Positions 1-10,886 of a DNA stretch of 64,000 nt are shown in pieces. A program made the position numbers and the translations under genes. The notes under the pieces are model-generated. The model was not told the origin of the DNA and made no database searches. It saw only the letters and a list, made by a program, of their open reading frames with translations. How positions within the stretch are numbered: the first letter of the stretch is position 1; each line of letters starts with the position of its first letter. Origin of the DNA: Maratus speciosus (Eukaryota; Arthropoda; Arachnida; Araneae; Salticidae); assembly GCA_963932465.1 (NCBI GenBank), contig OZ010792.1, forward strand, positions 2,294,001 to 2,358,000. The letters run 5' to 3'.

Positions 1-2
1 GA

Positions 3-158
3 CAATTATTCATAAGAGAGTCCATTGAAATTTATTTAAGAGGTTCAGGAGTTTGTAACGATACATTATCCTTTCGTATCCCGAATTTATGGGTTGAATG
101 GTTAGATAAATTACGGCATCGCGACATAGAGAGAACACGAGCAATCACGAAAATATAG
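3..158 (+). CDS. C-terminal tail of an ORF that enters from the left edge
   Basis: An open frame runs from base 3 to a TAG at 156-158 (51 codons) and is cut by the window edge, so no start is visible. The peptide contains IRESIEIYLRGSGVCNDT followed by RIPNLWVEWLDKLRHRD, which is non-repetitive and has ordinary amino-acid composition despite the AT-rich DNA. The 'RESIEIYLR' style resembles the segment after GIY-YIG nuclease domains in some retroelements, but that is only an impression. An AATAAA follows at 282-287. It could be a host last exon or a retroelement 3' end. Function unknown. Confidence 0.4.
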   Translation, partial: QLFIRESIEIYLRGSGVCNDTLSFRIPNLWVEWLDKLRHRDIERTRAITKI

Positions 159-281
159 GATGCGTTACCTGATTACTTGTTTATTTTTGATGATTTTTTC
201 CTTTTTCCATTTTTCATTATGCATTTGTAATTTTATATTATACATTCTGACGACAACTCAGAAAATGAGTTGAAACATGTA

Positions 282-287
282 AATAAA
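282..287 (+). terminator. Polyadenylation signal AATAAA after the left-edge ORF
   Basis: A canonical AATAAA lies about 125 bases after the stop codon at 158, followed by T-rich DNA. It is a plausible 3'-end signal for the left-edge ORF. The hexamer is common by chance in such AT-rich sequence. Confidence 0.3.
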
Positions 288-1439
288 GAGTTTTTAATTT
301 ATTTTTAATGTATTTTTATAATGTCTTTTCAGCAAATAAATATTTTAATATTATGATATTTCGAAAATAGCCAACTTATCGACAATTATACATATTTTCA
401 GAACTAATATAAATTAGTAGGGATGCACTGAATAGTGATTTTGGCCAAATACCGAATATTCATCCTGCAGGTAAACCAGATACCGAATAGTAACTGTTAG
501 GCTGAATACTGAATATTCGGCCGGCCGAATATCGAATACTTGGCTGGCCAAATATTTTCATATCTCAGAGTTTAATGGTATTAAAAAGTTAAATTTTAAA
601 CAATTTTACATAATGTTTTGCACAGACACTTCCATTTTGATACACAAGACTTTTTTTTTTTATAAATAAACTTTATACTAAAAAAAAATCTATGTTTTGA
701 GTTGTTATTAAAGAAAATTTTTTAAACTTTTTTAATTAACAAAATTAAAATTCCATGCCTTCTGTGATTTCAAACAAATAAATAGAATTTTCTTATACTG
801 AATAAGAAACAACATATCATTCCACTTATTCCATCAAAAATTAAAAGTGTGTCACTACAAGCCGTAGCTAATTTTCGTTCACAACTTTAGCAAAAATGAA
901 GACATGGTAGCGGGATTTGCATCATATTAATTTGTTTGTATAAAATGTGATGATACCAATAGAAATGAGTGAATTTTGACCAGTGAATGTAATATAAATA
1001 CTGTTAGCTGCATTCTTAATAAAAGAATGTCTAGCTCAGTGCTGTTTAGATATGAATGGTTGCAGGGGTGGACTGGCATAGTTTGGCCCACCCCGCTAGA
1101 TTTATGCATCGCCCATCATTAAAATATTTGAACACAGACCATCAACACGACCCTTTGCTCTAACTCTATGAAGATGTCTTAGCTACAATTTGAGGCATAT
1201 TAGCATCTTTGTAATCGTTTATTTTAAATTGGTAGAAATTTCATCATGAAAAAAAGTCTTGTGAGGTAGGTGAGGTTAACTAGCTTCAATTTTGTTTATT
1301 TTTTGAATATGTAAACTTTAAATAATTAAAGGATATATACGTAATAAATAGAAATGTTTTAAATTTCTTATGGGTATTCTGTTCAGATATTTTTATTCTT
1401 TGTATTAAAAAAAATATTTGGTACAGTGGCGGTCAACTG

Positions 1440-1640
1440 CGCTGTTAGCATCGACCAACGATATCGTTAGAATAGATTATGGCTACTTGTGAAAAGGCTC
1501 TCAACGGGAATAGGGCATAGCTGACCCTAACCTATGCACATTGATAACACCTAGGAACATCCATCCCTCACCTGGAATTCGAACTCAGCCCGTTTGCGTG
1601 GAAGGCTAACATGCTAATCACTATGTTCTAAAAAAACCTT
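1440..1640 (-). repeat. tRNA-derived SINE-like remnant
   Basis: On the minus strand there is an A-box-like stretch (TAGTGATTAGCATGTTAGCC, about 1626-1607) and a B-box-like GAGTTCGAATTCC at about 1570-1582, with the spacing of a tRNA gene. The cloverleaf is not intact. It looks like the head of an old SINE within element B. The 5' and 3' limits are approximate. Confidence 0.35.
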
Positions 1641-1940
1641 AGACTTGTCTGTACATTTCATTGCAAATTTTATTCTCGAAAGTGTTAATATTGACTGGAA
1701 AGAGTTAATACTAACTATTAAAATCGACATATATACATTAATTAATTCGTTATTTGAAATATCACTATGTTCATTTGTACATTTTATTTTGTTATTTATA
1801 CAGGGTGACAAGAAATAACTTGGACAAAGTTTCAAACCAAAAATCTGTAACTACCACTAAAGTTATAAAGTTATTGTCATAGGGAATTGATTCTAGAAAG
1901 CTACTAAACAGGTGTGAGTAAGTTAGTTGTGATAACCATT

Positions 1941-2941
1941 ATGATTAACAAATGATCTGCTATACTTGAATTACATAAGCAAGGAATGAAATAATGTGAA
2001 ATTTTGCCTAAGCGGACGGTTTCATACACAATCAAAAAGTTTAAAGAAGTCAGTCATGATGGTGACAGGCCAGGAAGAGGAAGAAAGCGCACAGTTCACA
2101 CATCAAGAAACCGGGTAGTTAACAAAAGCGAGTTCAACGAAATCCTAGGATTTCAAAGAGAATGGTTGCTAGAGAGATGAAGATCAACAGAGAAACCGCA
2201 TCTTTGATGGCAAGAGTACAGTTTGGTCTTCACCCTTACAAAATAAAAGAGGCCCAAAAGCTAACAGCAACGAACAAACGCACAAGACTTCAAAAGTGTA
2301 AAGAACTGTTAAAGCGGGTCGCAGGTGATCGATGGCAAACATTTGTCTTCACAGATGAGAAACTGTTTTCGATTGAACAAGCTCACAATAGCCATAACGA
2401 TAGAATTTGGTCAGCAGAAGCACCTGGACCTTCTTGCATAGTTGATTGGCGTCAACAACCCCTATCTGTAATGGTTTGGGGTGGGATATGTGCTAGTGGG
2501 AAAACACCACTTGTTTTTGTTGATCAAGGTATAAAGATTAGTCAACAAACATATCGCAAACTCATTTTGGAAGATGTTGTCTTACCTTGGTCACAAAAGT
2601 TCTTTGGAAACAAAAAATGAACCTTCCAACAGGTTTCTGCACCTGCACACAGAGCTAAAGCCACTCACGATTGGTGCAAGACACATTTTCTTGACTTCAT
2701 TGGAGCTCAAGAATGGCCACCGTATTCCCCAAATTTGAACTCAATGGATTATTCTGTTTGGTCCATCTTGGAGACAAGGGTGTGTGCTAAATCTCATAAA
2801 ACTTTGGCATCCCTAAAGCTATCCTTATGCAAGGAATGGGATAAAATATCAGTAAGTGAGTTGCGGCCCATAGCCGAAAATTTTGTGACACATTTAAAGC
2901 TCTGTGTTAAGGCTAAAGGTAGCCACGTTGAAAATTTGTAA
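1941..2941 (+). pseudogene. Broken Tc1-family transposase
   Basis: Frame-disrupted N-terminal sequence (helix-turn-helix region, ~1941-2160) leads into an open stretch from 2162 with FVFTDEKLF, the first catalytic Asp, and VMVWGGICASGKTPLVFVDQ. A TGA at 2618-2620 stands where the family has Trp before TFQQ. The same frame then continues to 2941 with PAHRAKATHDWCK and SMDYSVWSILETR. The second catalytic Asp of the usual QQDSAPAH motif is Val, while the third acidic residue (MDYSVW) is kept. The premature stop, frameshifts and lost Asp together mean no active enzyme. Confidence 0.9.
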
Positions 2942-3094
2942 GTATATTAGACGAAATAATGTACATGGTGTGTTCACAAAGTTTCAAGACTAGTCCTAGA
3001 ATACAAAAGTTATTAAACATTTTTGTACAGCGAACTAAAATTCTTCGAAATATGACTCTTGGGCATCAACACACCACAGCCAGCGCTTTTTCTG

Positions 3095-3334
3095 TTATTG
3101 ATAGGCCCCCTGGGGGTCTTCGCGTGCAGCTCTGTTAAGTGACCTCGTCGAAGCTGGAATCGTGTCGAATTGCTTCCCTTTCAGGTCTTTCTTGATCCGG
3201 AGGAATAAAAAAAGTCGCTGGGGAGCGAGTTTGGGGCTGTAGGGAGGCTTGTGGCAGTATTGCCACGTTAAACTTAGGGAAAACTTTGGCGTCTGCGAGC
3301 GACGTGTTAGAGGGCACATTGTCGTGATGAACAA
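3095..3334 (-). pseudogene. Mariner transposase C-terminal fragment, left arm
   Basis: Minus-strand peptide pieces, spread over two frames, match the mariner end: HTSLADAKVFPKFNVAILPQ and, after a shift, PPYSPKLAPQRLFLFLRIKK followed by LKGKQFDTI and EDPQGAYQ. In mariners this spans the catalytic segment from the second acidic residue to the C-terminus. The third Asp (SPDLAPCD in relatives) is replaced by Lys/Arg-type residues. The fragment is frameshifted and truncated at the arm centre. Confidence 0.8.
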
Positions 3335-3452
3335 TCGATTCTTCTCTGGTGTCTGGGCGGACGCGCCGGGTCAGGTCAATTTTACGCTGGAGTGCACCAC
3401 TATTTGAAAGATAGAGTCCGGTGCGCCCACCCAGACATCAGAGACTATTGAA

Positions 3453-3640
3453 TTGTTCACCACGACAATGCGCCCTCTCACAAGCAGCTTGCCGCTGCCG
3501 AAGTTTTGCCTAAGTTTAAGGTGGCAATACTCCCGCAAGCCCCTACAGCCCCGACCTTGCTGCCAGAGACTTTTTTTGTTCCCCCGAATCAAGAATGGCC
3601 TGAAAAGGAAGCGATTCAACACGATTCCAGCCAGTGGTGT
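3453..3640 (+). pseudogene. Mariner transposase C-terminal fragment, right arm (inverted copy)
   Basis: This is the plus-strand mirror of the left-arm fragment: LPLPKFCLSLRWQYSRKP, then RLFLFPRIKNGLKRKRFNTI. It is out of frame with respect to the functional family sequence and is cut at 3632 by a hAT MITE. It shows independent substitutions relative to the other arm, so the palindrome is not recent. Confidence 0.75.
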
Positions 3641-3819
3641 AGTCGTAAGAATAACAGAGGGTATACGTTCTAAGCAGAGGGTATACACCCAAGGCAGAGA
3701 GTATACCCTAGCGTATATATGCTATAGTTTTCTTGAGAAACAGAGAGTATACGGTGTTCCTTAAAAAAATCCAGAGGGTATACGGCGTATACCCCTGTAT
3801 ACCCTCCACTACATCCCTG
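3632..3819. mobile_element. 188-bp hAT MITE, innermost of five levels
   Basis: The ends are cagtggtgtagt and …actacatccctg, with an 8-bp target duplication attccagc/attccagt (3624-3631 and 3820-3827, one mismatch). The interior is built from repeated 'agagggtatac' motifs in both orientations. It has no coding capacity. It interrupts the right arm of the palindromic mariner. Confidence 0.8.
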
Positions 3820-4335
3820 ATTCCAGTGACCCAAACAGCTTCGACGAGGTGCTTTAACAGCCTTGCGCCCGAAGACCCCCAGGGAGCCTATAAATAATAG
3901 AAAAAGTGCTGGCAGCAGTGTGTTGATGCCATGGGTCGTATTTCGAAGAATTTTAGTTCGCTGTACAAAAATGTTTAATAACTTTTGTATTCTAGGACTA
4001 GTCTTGAAACTTTGTGAACACACCATGTATTCATATTTATTTTGAAGTTTGGTCGTAATATTTTCATTAGCATTAAAGTTATAATGTATCATGTGTGTCC
4101 AAGTTATTTGTTGTCACTCCATAATTATCAACTTATATACACTTTGCACATTTATTAAGGTTTGTTTAAAATATCAATATAGTACCTGAAAATTAAATAG
4201 TTTGTTTTATACACTCACTTCTAACTAATTAGAATACCAGATATCTTGACAATTCTTTTGAACTTGAGGCAACTCCATATATTATCTTATCATAATTGTA
4301 ATCAAAAGATCATTCAATATAGCAAATTCATTTAA

Positions 4336-4647
4336 TCATTTAACCTGACTGAAGCGGCGAGGATCAAACCAGACAATGTCTTTCATGAGCAAGTCATTTC
4401 CAGTAAATCGTGTATTCAACTGCGGAATAGCTGTGTCTAAGATGACATTATAAACCTTTACCTTAAATACTTCTGATGGTGATCCGATAATACTTCTTGC
4501 CTCACCGTGAGAATATTTACTACATCGACATTTCGCTATAGATATTCTCTTTTCCGGTAGGAAACTCTCAATTTCAACGGTGTAGTCCTTTTCTGTTAGT
4601 TGCTCCTGAAGATCTTCTGCAAATTCAGAAGCATTTTTCAGAACCAT
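4336..4647 (-). pseudogene. DUF4371-type hAT transposase, middle/C-terminal fragment (element B)
   Basis: A 103-residue minus-strand frame includes KNASEFAEDLQEQLTEKDY and VYNVILDTAIPQLNTRF, which is the stretch after the DUF4371 core in ZMYM1-like hAT proteins, where a replicated long-helix region precedes the dimerisation domain. The hAT C-terminal dimerisation region is not seen further along. The piece is separated from the DUF4371 part (5938-6810) by a foldback MITE and non-coding sequence. Confidence 0.7.
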
Positions 4648-5123
4648 ATCAAAATTATTTCTTTCGTGTAGCAGATTGGATTTCAGCGTTTAGATTTTGT
4701 TAGTAGCAGTTAAGTAGCCCAGGTTGCTTATCTGAAAATACTTCGATGTGGGCATAGATATATTAATAGGTCACTGAAAATCGTTGTTATTAATATATAC
4801 TGAAACTGAAACGCATCAATTATCAATCAGTGATCTTGCTGAAAAAGATACATGTGACAGGAAATCCCGCATAGCATTTTTAGTTTGCAGAAAATTTTCA
4901 GAAGTCTTGCTTTAAAAATCTGCAAAGTTGCAGCAAGCTCAGCATGACAAGACTACTGAAAGTTCATAACTAGACTGCAGCAAGATACTTTGAACTTGCA
5001 GCTAACTTGTTGTGCAATTTAAATTCATGCTGTATCAAATTTATTGCAAATTAACGGCAAACAAGTAATAAAAAATGCTGCAAACATACTGCAAAGTAGT
5101 AATCTTTCCATGAAGCATTAATA

Positions 5124-5520
5124 GTCCAAGAGCCGGCAGCACAAAAACCTATGTTATCAAGCACAAGAAAAAAAAACCTTTATTTTATAAAGGAGTAGAA
5201 GTAGGAGAATCTAATAATCCATGTCTGCTGGAAGTGAAGTGGTGCATAAGCCAAAAATTATTACCACCAGTGGTTGACTCGTAGGTTTATCATTATGTTT
5301 TCCTGCTCCCAGTCCTCCATGTTATCATATCTTTGTTTGTAGGTCAAACACAATGATAAATCTACGAATCAACTGCTAGTGGTATTAATTTTTGGCTTAT
5401 GCACCACTTCACTTCCGGCAGACATGAATCATTAGATCCCCCAACTTCTACTCTTCCATAAAATAAAGGTTTTTTTCTTGTGCTTAATAACATAGATTTT
5501 TGTGCTGTCGGCTCTTGGAC
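5124..5520. mobile_element. ~400-bp foldback MITE
   Basis: The two halves are inverted copies: gtccaagagccggcagcac at 5124 against gtgctgtcggctcttggac ending at 5520. Long internal matches continue through about 5300 and 5340, and the central loop is short. TA flanks both sides (5122-5123 and 5521-5522). It separates two parts of element B's transposase. Confidence 0.75.
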
Positions 5521-5937
5521 TATAACTGTTTACAACTGTTACACTATAAGTTTAACCCCTTCGAAGGGGTCCATAAACCTGATCAGGTCTATTGATGCAT
5601 ATGCACCGTTTCTAACACCATGCACAAGCTAGGATAAATATTTGTATTTTTCAATTCGAGCATCTTTTGGTATTTGATAAGTATAGCGTTTAAAAAAAAG
5701 CGGTGCCAACCAAATGAAATTTCTGCGTATGTGCTGGTTGTCTATTCTCTCAACAGAGGAATTTTTTGCTTTCGTCACTTTCGTGAATTAAAGACAGTCT
5801 TGCCATCAGTTTCACAACAAACTACTCATGCAAGTGGCTGATGGTATACCTTGTGGGAGATTTACTGTGAATTTGAATTCAAATTTGTCACGTCAAGACA
5901 ATATCAGAAAAAAGAAAACTTGCTGCTAATGTTGATG

Positions 5938-6810
5938 CTATCTGGGATCGTTCATTTCAGTGATACCTTGTAGGCACTTAAGAAATGTTGAAAACTTATG
6001 ATTTCGATCTTTAAAAGATTTTGAAGACTCGTCAAACATGCTATTAAATGCTCGATCCTTACTCCACCCCCTTGTAGCGTTTACTTTTTGTAATTGGTGA
6101 AGAAGTTTATTTCCACCTACAGACTCCTTATTCATTGAAGTCTGTACTTTCATTCGCTTACATGACTCTGAGCTAAACACGGTTGTAGCTTGCATTAAGT
6201 CCAAGTAGTCCGTTGTCAATTTGAAACATTCTGTCACATTTGTCAGGACCAAATTTAGCACATGTGCATATCAATGCACATGCTGTTGATTTGGATTGTA
6301 CTTTTTCAGTTGTGCCTGCAAACATTTATATGTCGCACTCATATTTGATGCATCATCAAATGAAATGCCATCTATTTGTGAAGAAGGGAGTTTATACGTT
6401 TTAAGTTCTTCTTTTACATGGAGATAGAGGTCTTCCTCTGTTGTTCTGAGGGAATCAACCAATTTCATAAACTAACCTTCAGTTTACCATGCTGCAAATA
6501 ATGAACACAAAGTGCCAAGTTCTCCTTTACCGATATATCTTGGTGAAATCTACTTCAATACCGAATGAACCTGACTGTTTTACTTCATCAGCATTGTATA
6601 TTTGAATCTAAATGGAGAGATGAACAATTAACTAATTTATCAATGACTGGGAGAGGAATGTAATCAACGACCTCTTCCATGCCGTTTAGGATTTTCATTT
6701 TGTTCTTTCTGCTCTATTCCAGCCTTCTTTATACTTTCTGAAGATCTTCTTTCTTGGCTTCTCTTGATAGCCTGTGCTACATAGCCATGCAAAATTTGAT
6801 TATATTAACA
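5938..6810 (-). pseudogene. DUF4371 core of element B's hAT transposase
   Basis: Reading leftward on the minus strand, FGIEVDFTK is followed after a frameshift by ISVKENLALCVHYLQHG. A frame at 6468-6271 then contains DGISFDDASNMSATYK and KKYNPNQQHVH. An in-frame TGA at 6268-6270 replaces the expected Cys, and the same frame resumes as YAHVLNLVLTNVTECF, ending after NATRGWSKDRAFNSMFDE at 5938. The 'DDASNMS…VHCYAHVLNLV' pattern is characteristic of DUF4371/ZMYM1-type hAT enzymes and includes the second catalytic Asp region. Stops and frameshifts make it a pseudogene. Confidence 0.8.
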
Positions 6811-7800
6811 TAGCAGTCAGGATTGTTAAAAGCCCGGGTTTTTTCAGAAAAAACCCAACCTACTGGGTTTTTTCAGGGTTTTTTCAGGTTTTTTGGTGTT
6901 ATAGGAGGTGGTTCAGAATGTTTGAAAAAAAAGTACTTACTACTAAATTTATAGTATCTAATTGATTACAAATATTTATAATTAATGGCAATAATCAAAA
7001 TTATGCTTTGCTTTTAGATAAATTGATTATTAGTAATAATTTTAACAATAAAACTATCATTAAAGTACTGTACTAAAACTAGTGCTGAATCAGAACTTTT
7101 AAACTAATATTTTGTTAAGGATAAAGTATTTTTATTCATTTTAATTGAAGCGATTGCCTATATATAATAAATATTTTCTCTAGAAAAAGTTAATTTTTGT
7201 TCAAAATTGAATTTTGAAACACATTGATTACTGATAGATTGTAAGATTGTTTTTTTCTTTTGAATTGTTTGCCTTCCAAAATGTGTTGCTATACTCTTTC
7301 TTAGGCATAGTAACATTCCCTTAGCCTGGGGTAAATAGGAATTTTCCATTTTCTCTTTTCAAAGCATTCTTCTCCGCACTTACTGAAAAACTGAAAGGAC
7401 AATAAGGAAGAATTTTCAAGAACATAACAATATAAACTTCCCTCCCTCCCCTTTGAGTTGTACTGGTCCTCTTCTTCTTATACTTCAGGACAATGAGGAG
7501 GAATTTCCAAGAACAGAACAGTATCATACATCTCCAACTCCCCTTCCATAATCCCTTTTCTTTTGAAACTGGAGTAACTAGTTTGAAAGGTTTCTATTGC
7601 ATTTCAATCTCTCTCTGAAACTGGTCTGAATTTACTTGCACTTTCAGTTGACTAAAAAATATCTCCCAAGTCTTGCTACAGTGACAGTTTCATTTGGCTA
7701 CTTTGTTTGTTACAAATATATTTTGATTAAATTCAGTTTCTTTTTTGTGTGTGTTTTAAATATCAAACTTCTATATAATTTATATAGGTATAGTATGGTA

Positions 7801-9987
7801 TATATAACCATGAGAAAAGCAGAAGGAAGTGGAAGAAAACAATCTGTTGAGTGGACAATGGTAAATAAGACAACAAACATATACAAAGTGACTTGTAAAA
7901 ACTATGATAGTATAATAAGCGCAAAAATTGAAAGAATCCGTTCTCATATGAGTAAGTGCAAGAAATTTGAAGCCAATTCCTCTCATCTGTGTAATAGTGA
8001 TAATGATGAACTTTCATTAATTGCTGATACATTTATTTCAAGGAAAAGGAAATCTGAAGATAGCATTCTTGAGGCCACTGATTCTGATGGTCTAGATGTT
8101 TATATTCTTCATCCATCAAAACCAAAGCGCCAAAGATCAATGGGCGAGTATGCAATTAAAACACCAGATCATCAAAAGAAAATTCTTGATCAGAAAATAT
8201 CAGAATTTTTTTATGCTAATAATATAGCTTTTAATGTGGCTGATAGTTATGCATTTAAAGAAATGATTAGTGCTTTGCGTCCGGGGTATGTTCCTCCTAA
8301 CAGACAAAGGTTAGCTGGACAATTATTGGATGAGGCTAACAAGTCAGTTGATTTGCTAATGGAAGATAAATTAACAAATGCTGTTATTACTTTAATGTTG
8401 GATGGGTGGTCCAACACAAGTAATGATTCCATTATTGCAGTAAGTATTCATACTGGCAAAAGTACTCATTTGTTGGATGCTATAGATTGTGGATCCAAAA
8501 AGAAAACTGCTAAATTTTGTGCAGAAATAGCTGAAAAGGTTATTAGTGAATTTAAACAAAAGTATGATAAAAATATATTTGCTGTATGCTGCGATAATGA
8601 AAATAAAATGAAGAAATTTCGAGATATGATAACTGAAAAACATCCGCATATTCTAGCCTTTGGTTGCTCGGCACATTATATGAACCTTGTTGCCAAAGAA
8701 ATCACTCCTAAAAGTTTGATGAAATATGTAGTTGAAATTCAAAAATTTTTCAGGAACCACAATAGACCACATGGGTGGTTGATTGAGAAAAAAGGGCACA
8801 AACCGCAACTGCCCAATGAAACAAGATGGAATTCTGAAGAAGCTTGCCTTTCATCGTTCATATTCAACTATCAGAAATATATAGAAATATCAATTGAACA
8901 TAAAGATGATATACAGTACAGAACCATTTATCCGGAATGGTTGGGGTCAGATGTATTCCGGATAACTGGTTTTTCCGGTTAACTGGTTGTCATTAAAGCA
9001 ACATCCATTTGATAAGGTTTGTGGTTGTGGAATATATGTGGTTGTGGCATTATGTCTGATTTTAAATTATTAGATTACTTGGATTAAAAATCAGATGCAA
9101 GAAAGATCAATAGTTAATCAGAGTTTGAAGGAAGGTAATTTATGGGAATCCCTTGGGAACAAAAATTTTTCTGCATAAAAATTAAAACATCTAAGATACA
9201 ACTAAATATGTTTCCATTTCAAATACTAGATGTTGTCATCAAATTATACAATTGTTCCAAGCAATGCACATGTCAAACTGGCAGTGTATGACAATTTTTT
9301 CTGCAAAGATTCTGAAATCAGTCTATTAGAAATAGCATTCTGGATAACTGGTTTTCCGGTTAACTGGTTTCCGGATAAATGGTTCCATACTGTAGATACA
9401 AATATTTTAACTTTTTTGGATAACAAAGGGTTATATCGAGAGTGTGTAAACCTTCAGGCACAGTTATCTGTTATTGCTAAAGCACTTGATAAGTTGCAAA
9501 CTGATAGTTGTACTCATGGGCAAACAGTAGAAATTTGGCTTGATGTAATGGAAAGTAAAGAACTGTCTTCATATAAAGATTGCATAAAACATAGATTTGA
9601 AGAAGCTCTTACTCCATTTCACTTTATTGCGAATATTACAGATCCTGCCTTACAAGGAAAAAGATTGACACGGCAGCAAGAAAATTTAGCTGAACAGCTT
9701 ATAGAAAAATTGAATCCTGCTTTTGATGTCTCTTTCAAGATGTTCCAAATAAAAGATACTGATTATTATCCAGAATCTATGTTTTCTCAAAGTGTCATTG
9801 AATCCACTGAAGCCAAAAAGTGGTGGAAATTGATGGGTTGTAAATCTGAAAAAAATAAGCTTCTAAATACAGATTTTTGCAAATTTTTAGAGGACCTCCA
9901 CACTACTACATCTACATCAGCATCAATTAAAAGAATTTTTTCTACTTTTGGTCTGGTGTGGTCCAAACTCAGAAATAAACTTGGTTG
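7801..9987 (+). pseudogene. BED/DUF659/hAT-C transposase of element C, split by a MITE
   Basis: A frame from the ATG near 7810 has a degenerate BED-type finger (CKNYDSIISAKIERIRSHMSKC region, one Cys replaced by Tyr). It is followed by KPKRQRSMGEYA, a DUF659 segment (VITLMLDGWSNTSNDSI), NKMKKFRDMI and LAFGCSAHYMNLVAKEI. At 8913 the frame is cut by a 479-bp MITE. It resumes at 9393 and ends with the hAT dimerisation signature STSASIKRIFSTFGLVWSKL. Removing the MITE and one TA restores a continuous reading around the site. An open frame also extends upstream of 7801 but looks non-coding there. Apart from the MITE the frame is long and open, so it is young compared with element B. Confidence 0.88.
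8914..9392. mobile_element. Pogo/Tigger-like MITE, copy 1 (479 bp)
   Basis: TIRs start CAGTACAGAACCATTTATCC (left) and CAGTATGGAACCATTTATCC (right complement). TA duplications are at 8912-8913 and 9393-9394. Subterminal 'ccggataactggttttccggttaactgg' motifs recur near both ends. The TA duplication and CAGT-starting TIR suggest a pogo/Tigger-type source. It sits inside the element C transposase frame. A second, very similar copy is at 27534-28010. Confidence 0.85.
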
Positions 9988-10691
9988 AGAAAAAGCAAAA
10001 AAATTAGTAAAAGTGTATAAATATTTAAAGTCAAAAGGTGTTGAGACAGAATGGTGATTGAGATAAATGAAATTGTTTTTTATTGAATGAATGTGAATAA
10101 ATTAATGATTATTTGATCAGTTTGTGTTGTTATTAAATTAAGTTGCTGTGGTAGTTTATATTTAAGCTAAGCAAAGTTTTATACAATTGAAACTGGATAT
10201 AACAAAATTCATTGTACTGGGAAAAAATATTTTTTGTAAAGTAAGTATTTTTTATTATTATTAATTAATAGAATAAACCAAGTAATTCTACATGTCTACA
10301 TAATTAGGATTCTCAGCATATATGGTATTTTGTTAGAGTTTCCATTGTATAACATAAATGGATTATATATCAAAGTATTTTTTTAATCTAAAAAACTTTG
10401 TTTATGTTTGTGATAGTCACGACACATACTTACAGAAAATTAAGTAACAATTATTTCTTTTAAAAATTGTCATGGGTATAATTGGGACATTATTTTCCTT
10501 GTGGTATAGGGGTGATAGTGATAAACTTTATGAGTGGTGTACTGATATTAAGAAATATATTACAATATATATGTAATATAAATATACTATTATATGCAAT
10601 TTAAAGTTGAAATTTTGAAAAAACCCTCTTGGGTTTTTTCAGAAAAAACCCACCCGGGTTTTTTGGGTCGGGCAAAATCATAACAACCCTG

Positions 10692-10886
10692 AATTACCAA
10701 TTCTAAAAAAATGCCAACATCTCTATTATTCAAGTCTGCCGCTACCTCCTCTCGTTTTTCTCCATAAGCTAATCCTTGCCTCCAAAATCCTTGATCTGTA
10801 GACTGTAGATCATCTCTAGCTATGTAAGCTGATCCTTGCCTATCTTTTGTTTCTAAGTAAATGAATTTCCACACTTCACTGACCAT
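10692..10886 (-). pseudogene. N-terminal fragment of element B's DUF4371 hAT transposase
   Basis: The minus-strand peptide contains GFWRQGLAYGEKREEVAADL and ends NNRDVGIFLELVI at the junction with element C, after which the frame reads into C's TIR. This corresponds to the stretch between the N-terminal finger and the DUF4371 core in ZMYM1-like hAT proteins (usual form '…NRGNFLELL'). No intact start or zinc finger is seen upstream. Confidence 0.65.

Larger units (their letters stand above)
2964..4027. mobile_element. Palindromic (snapback) mariner nested in the Tc1 element
   Basis: Long inverted arms (about 2964-3395 and 3405-4027) start with catggtgtgttcacaaag on each side and are flanked by TA (2962-2963 and 4028-4029). 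The arms read as two head-to-head copies of the 3' part of a mariner transposase gene, meeting around 3400. The right arm carries an extra 188-bp hAT MITE (3632-3819). A fold-back structure made of transposase C-termini implies an aberrant transposition or replication event before insertion. Confidence 0.85.
1801..4121 (+). mobile_element. Tc1-type transposon nested in B
   Basis: Imperfect TIRs match over ~25 bases (left gacaagaaataacttggaca, right complement gacaacaaataacttggaca), and TA dinucleotides flank both ends (1799-1800 and 4122-4123). The interior has a broken Tc1-family transposase on the plus strand. Without the ~1.06-kb palindromic mariner inside it, the element would be about 1.26 kb, close to normal for Tc1 elements. 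Confidence 0.88.
6818..10691 (+). mobile_element. hAT element C (BED/DUF659 transposase), splitting element B
   Basis: The ends are caggattgttaaaagcccgg (6818) and the complement of cagggttgttatgatt (10691). Both are followed by stretches of 'gggttttttcagaaaaaaccc'. It lies exactly between the N-terminal piece (10692-10886) and the DUF4371 core (≤6810) of element B's transposase. I could not find a matching 8-bp duplication (atagcagt versus aattacca), so one flank has probably been altered. The interior carries the plus-strand hAT transposase 7801-9987. Confidence 0.75.

Noticed and set aside
6818..10691. Attempt to assign an 8-bp duplication to hAT element C
   Set aside because: The flanks atagcagt and aattacca do not match and shifting the ends by a few bases does not help, so I report none.
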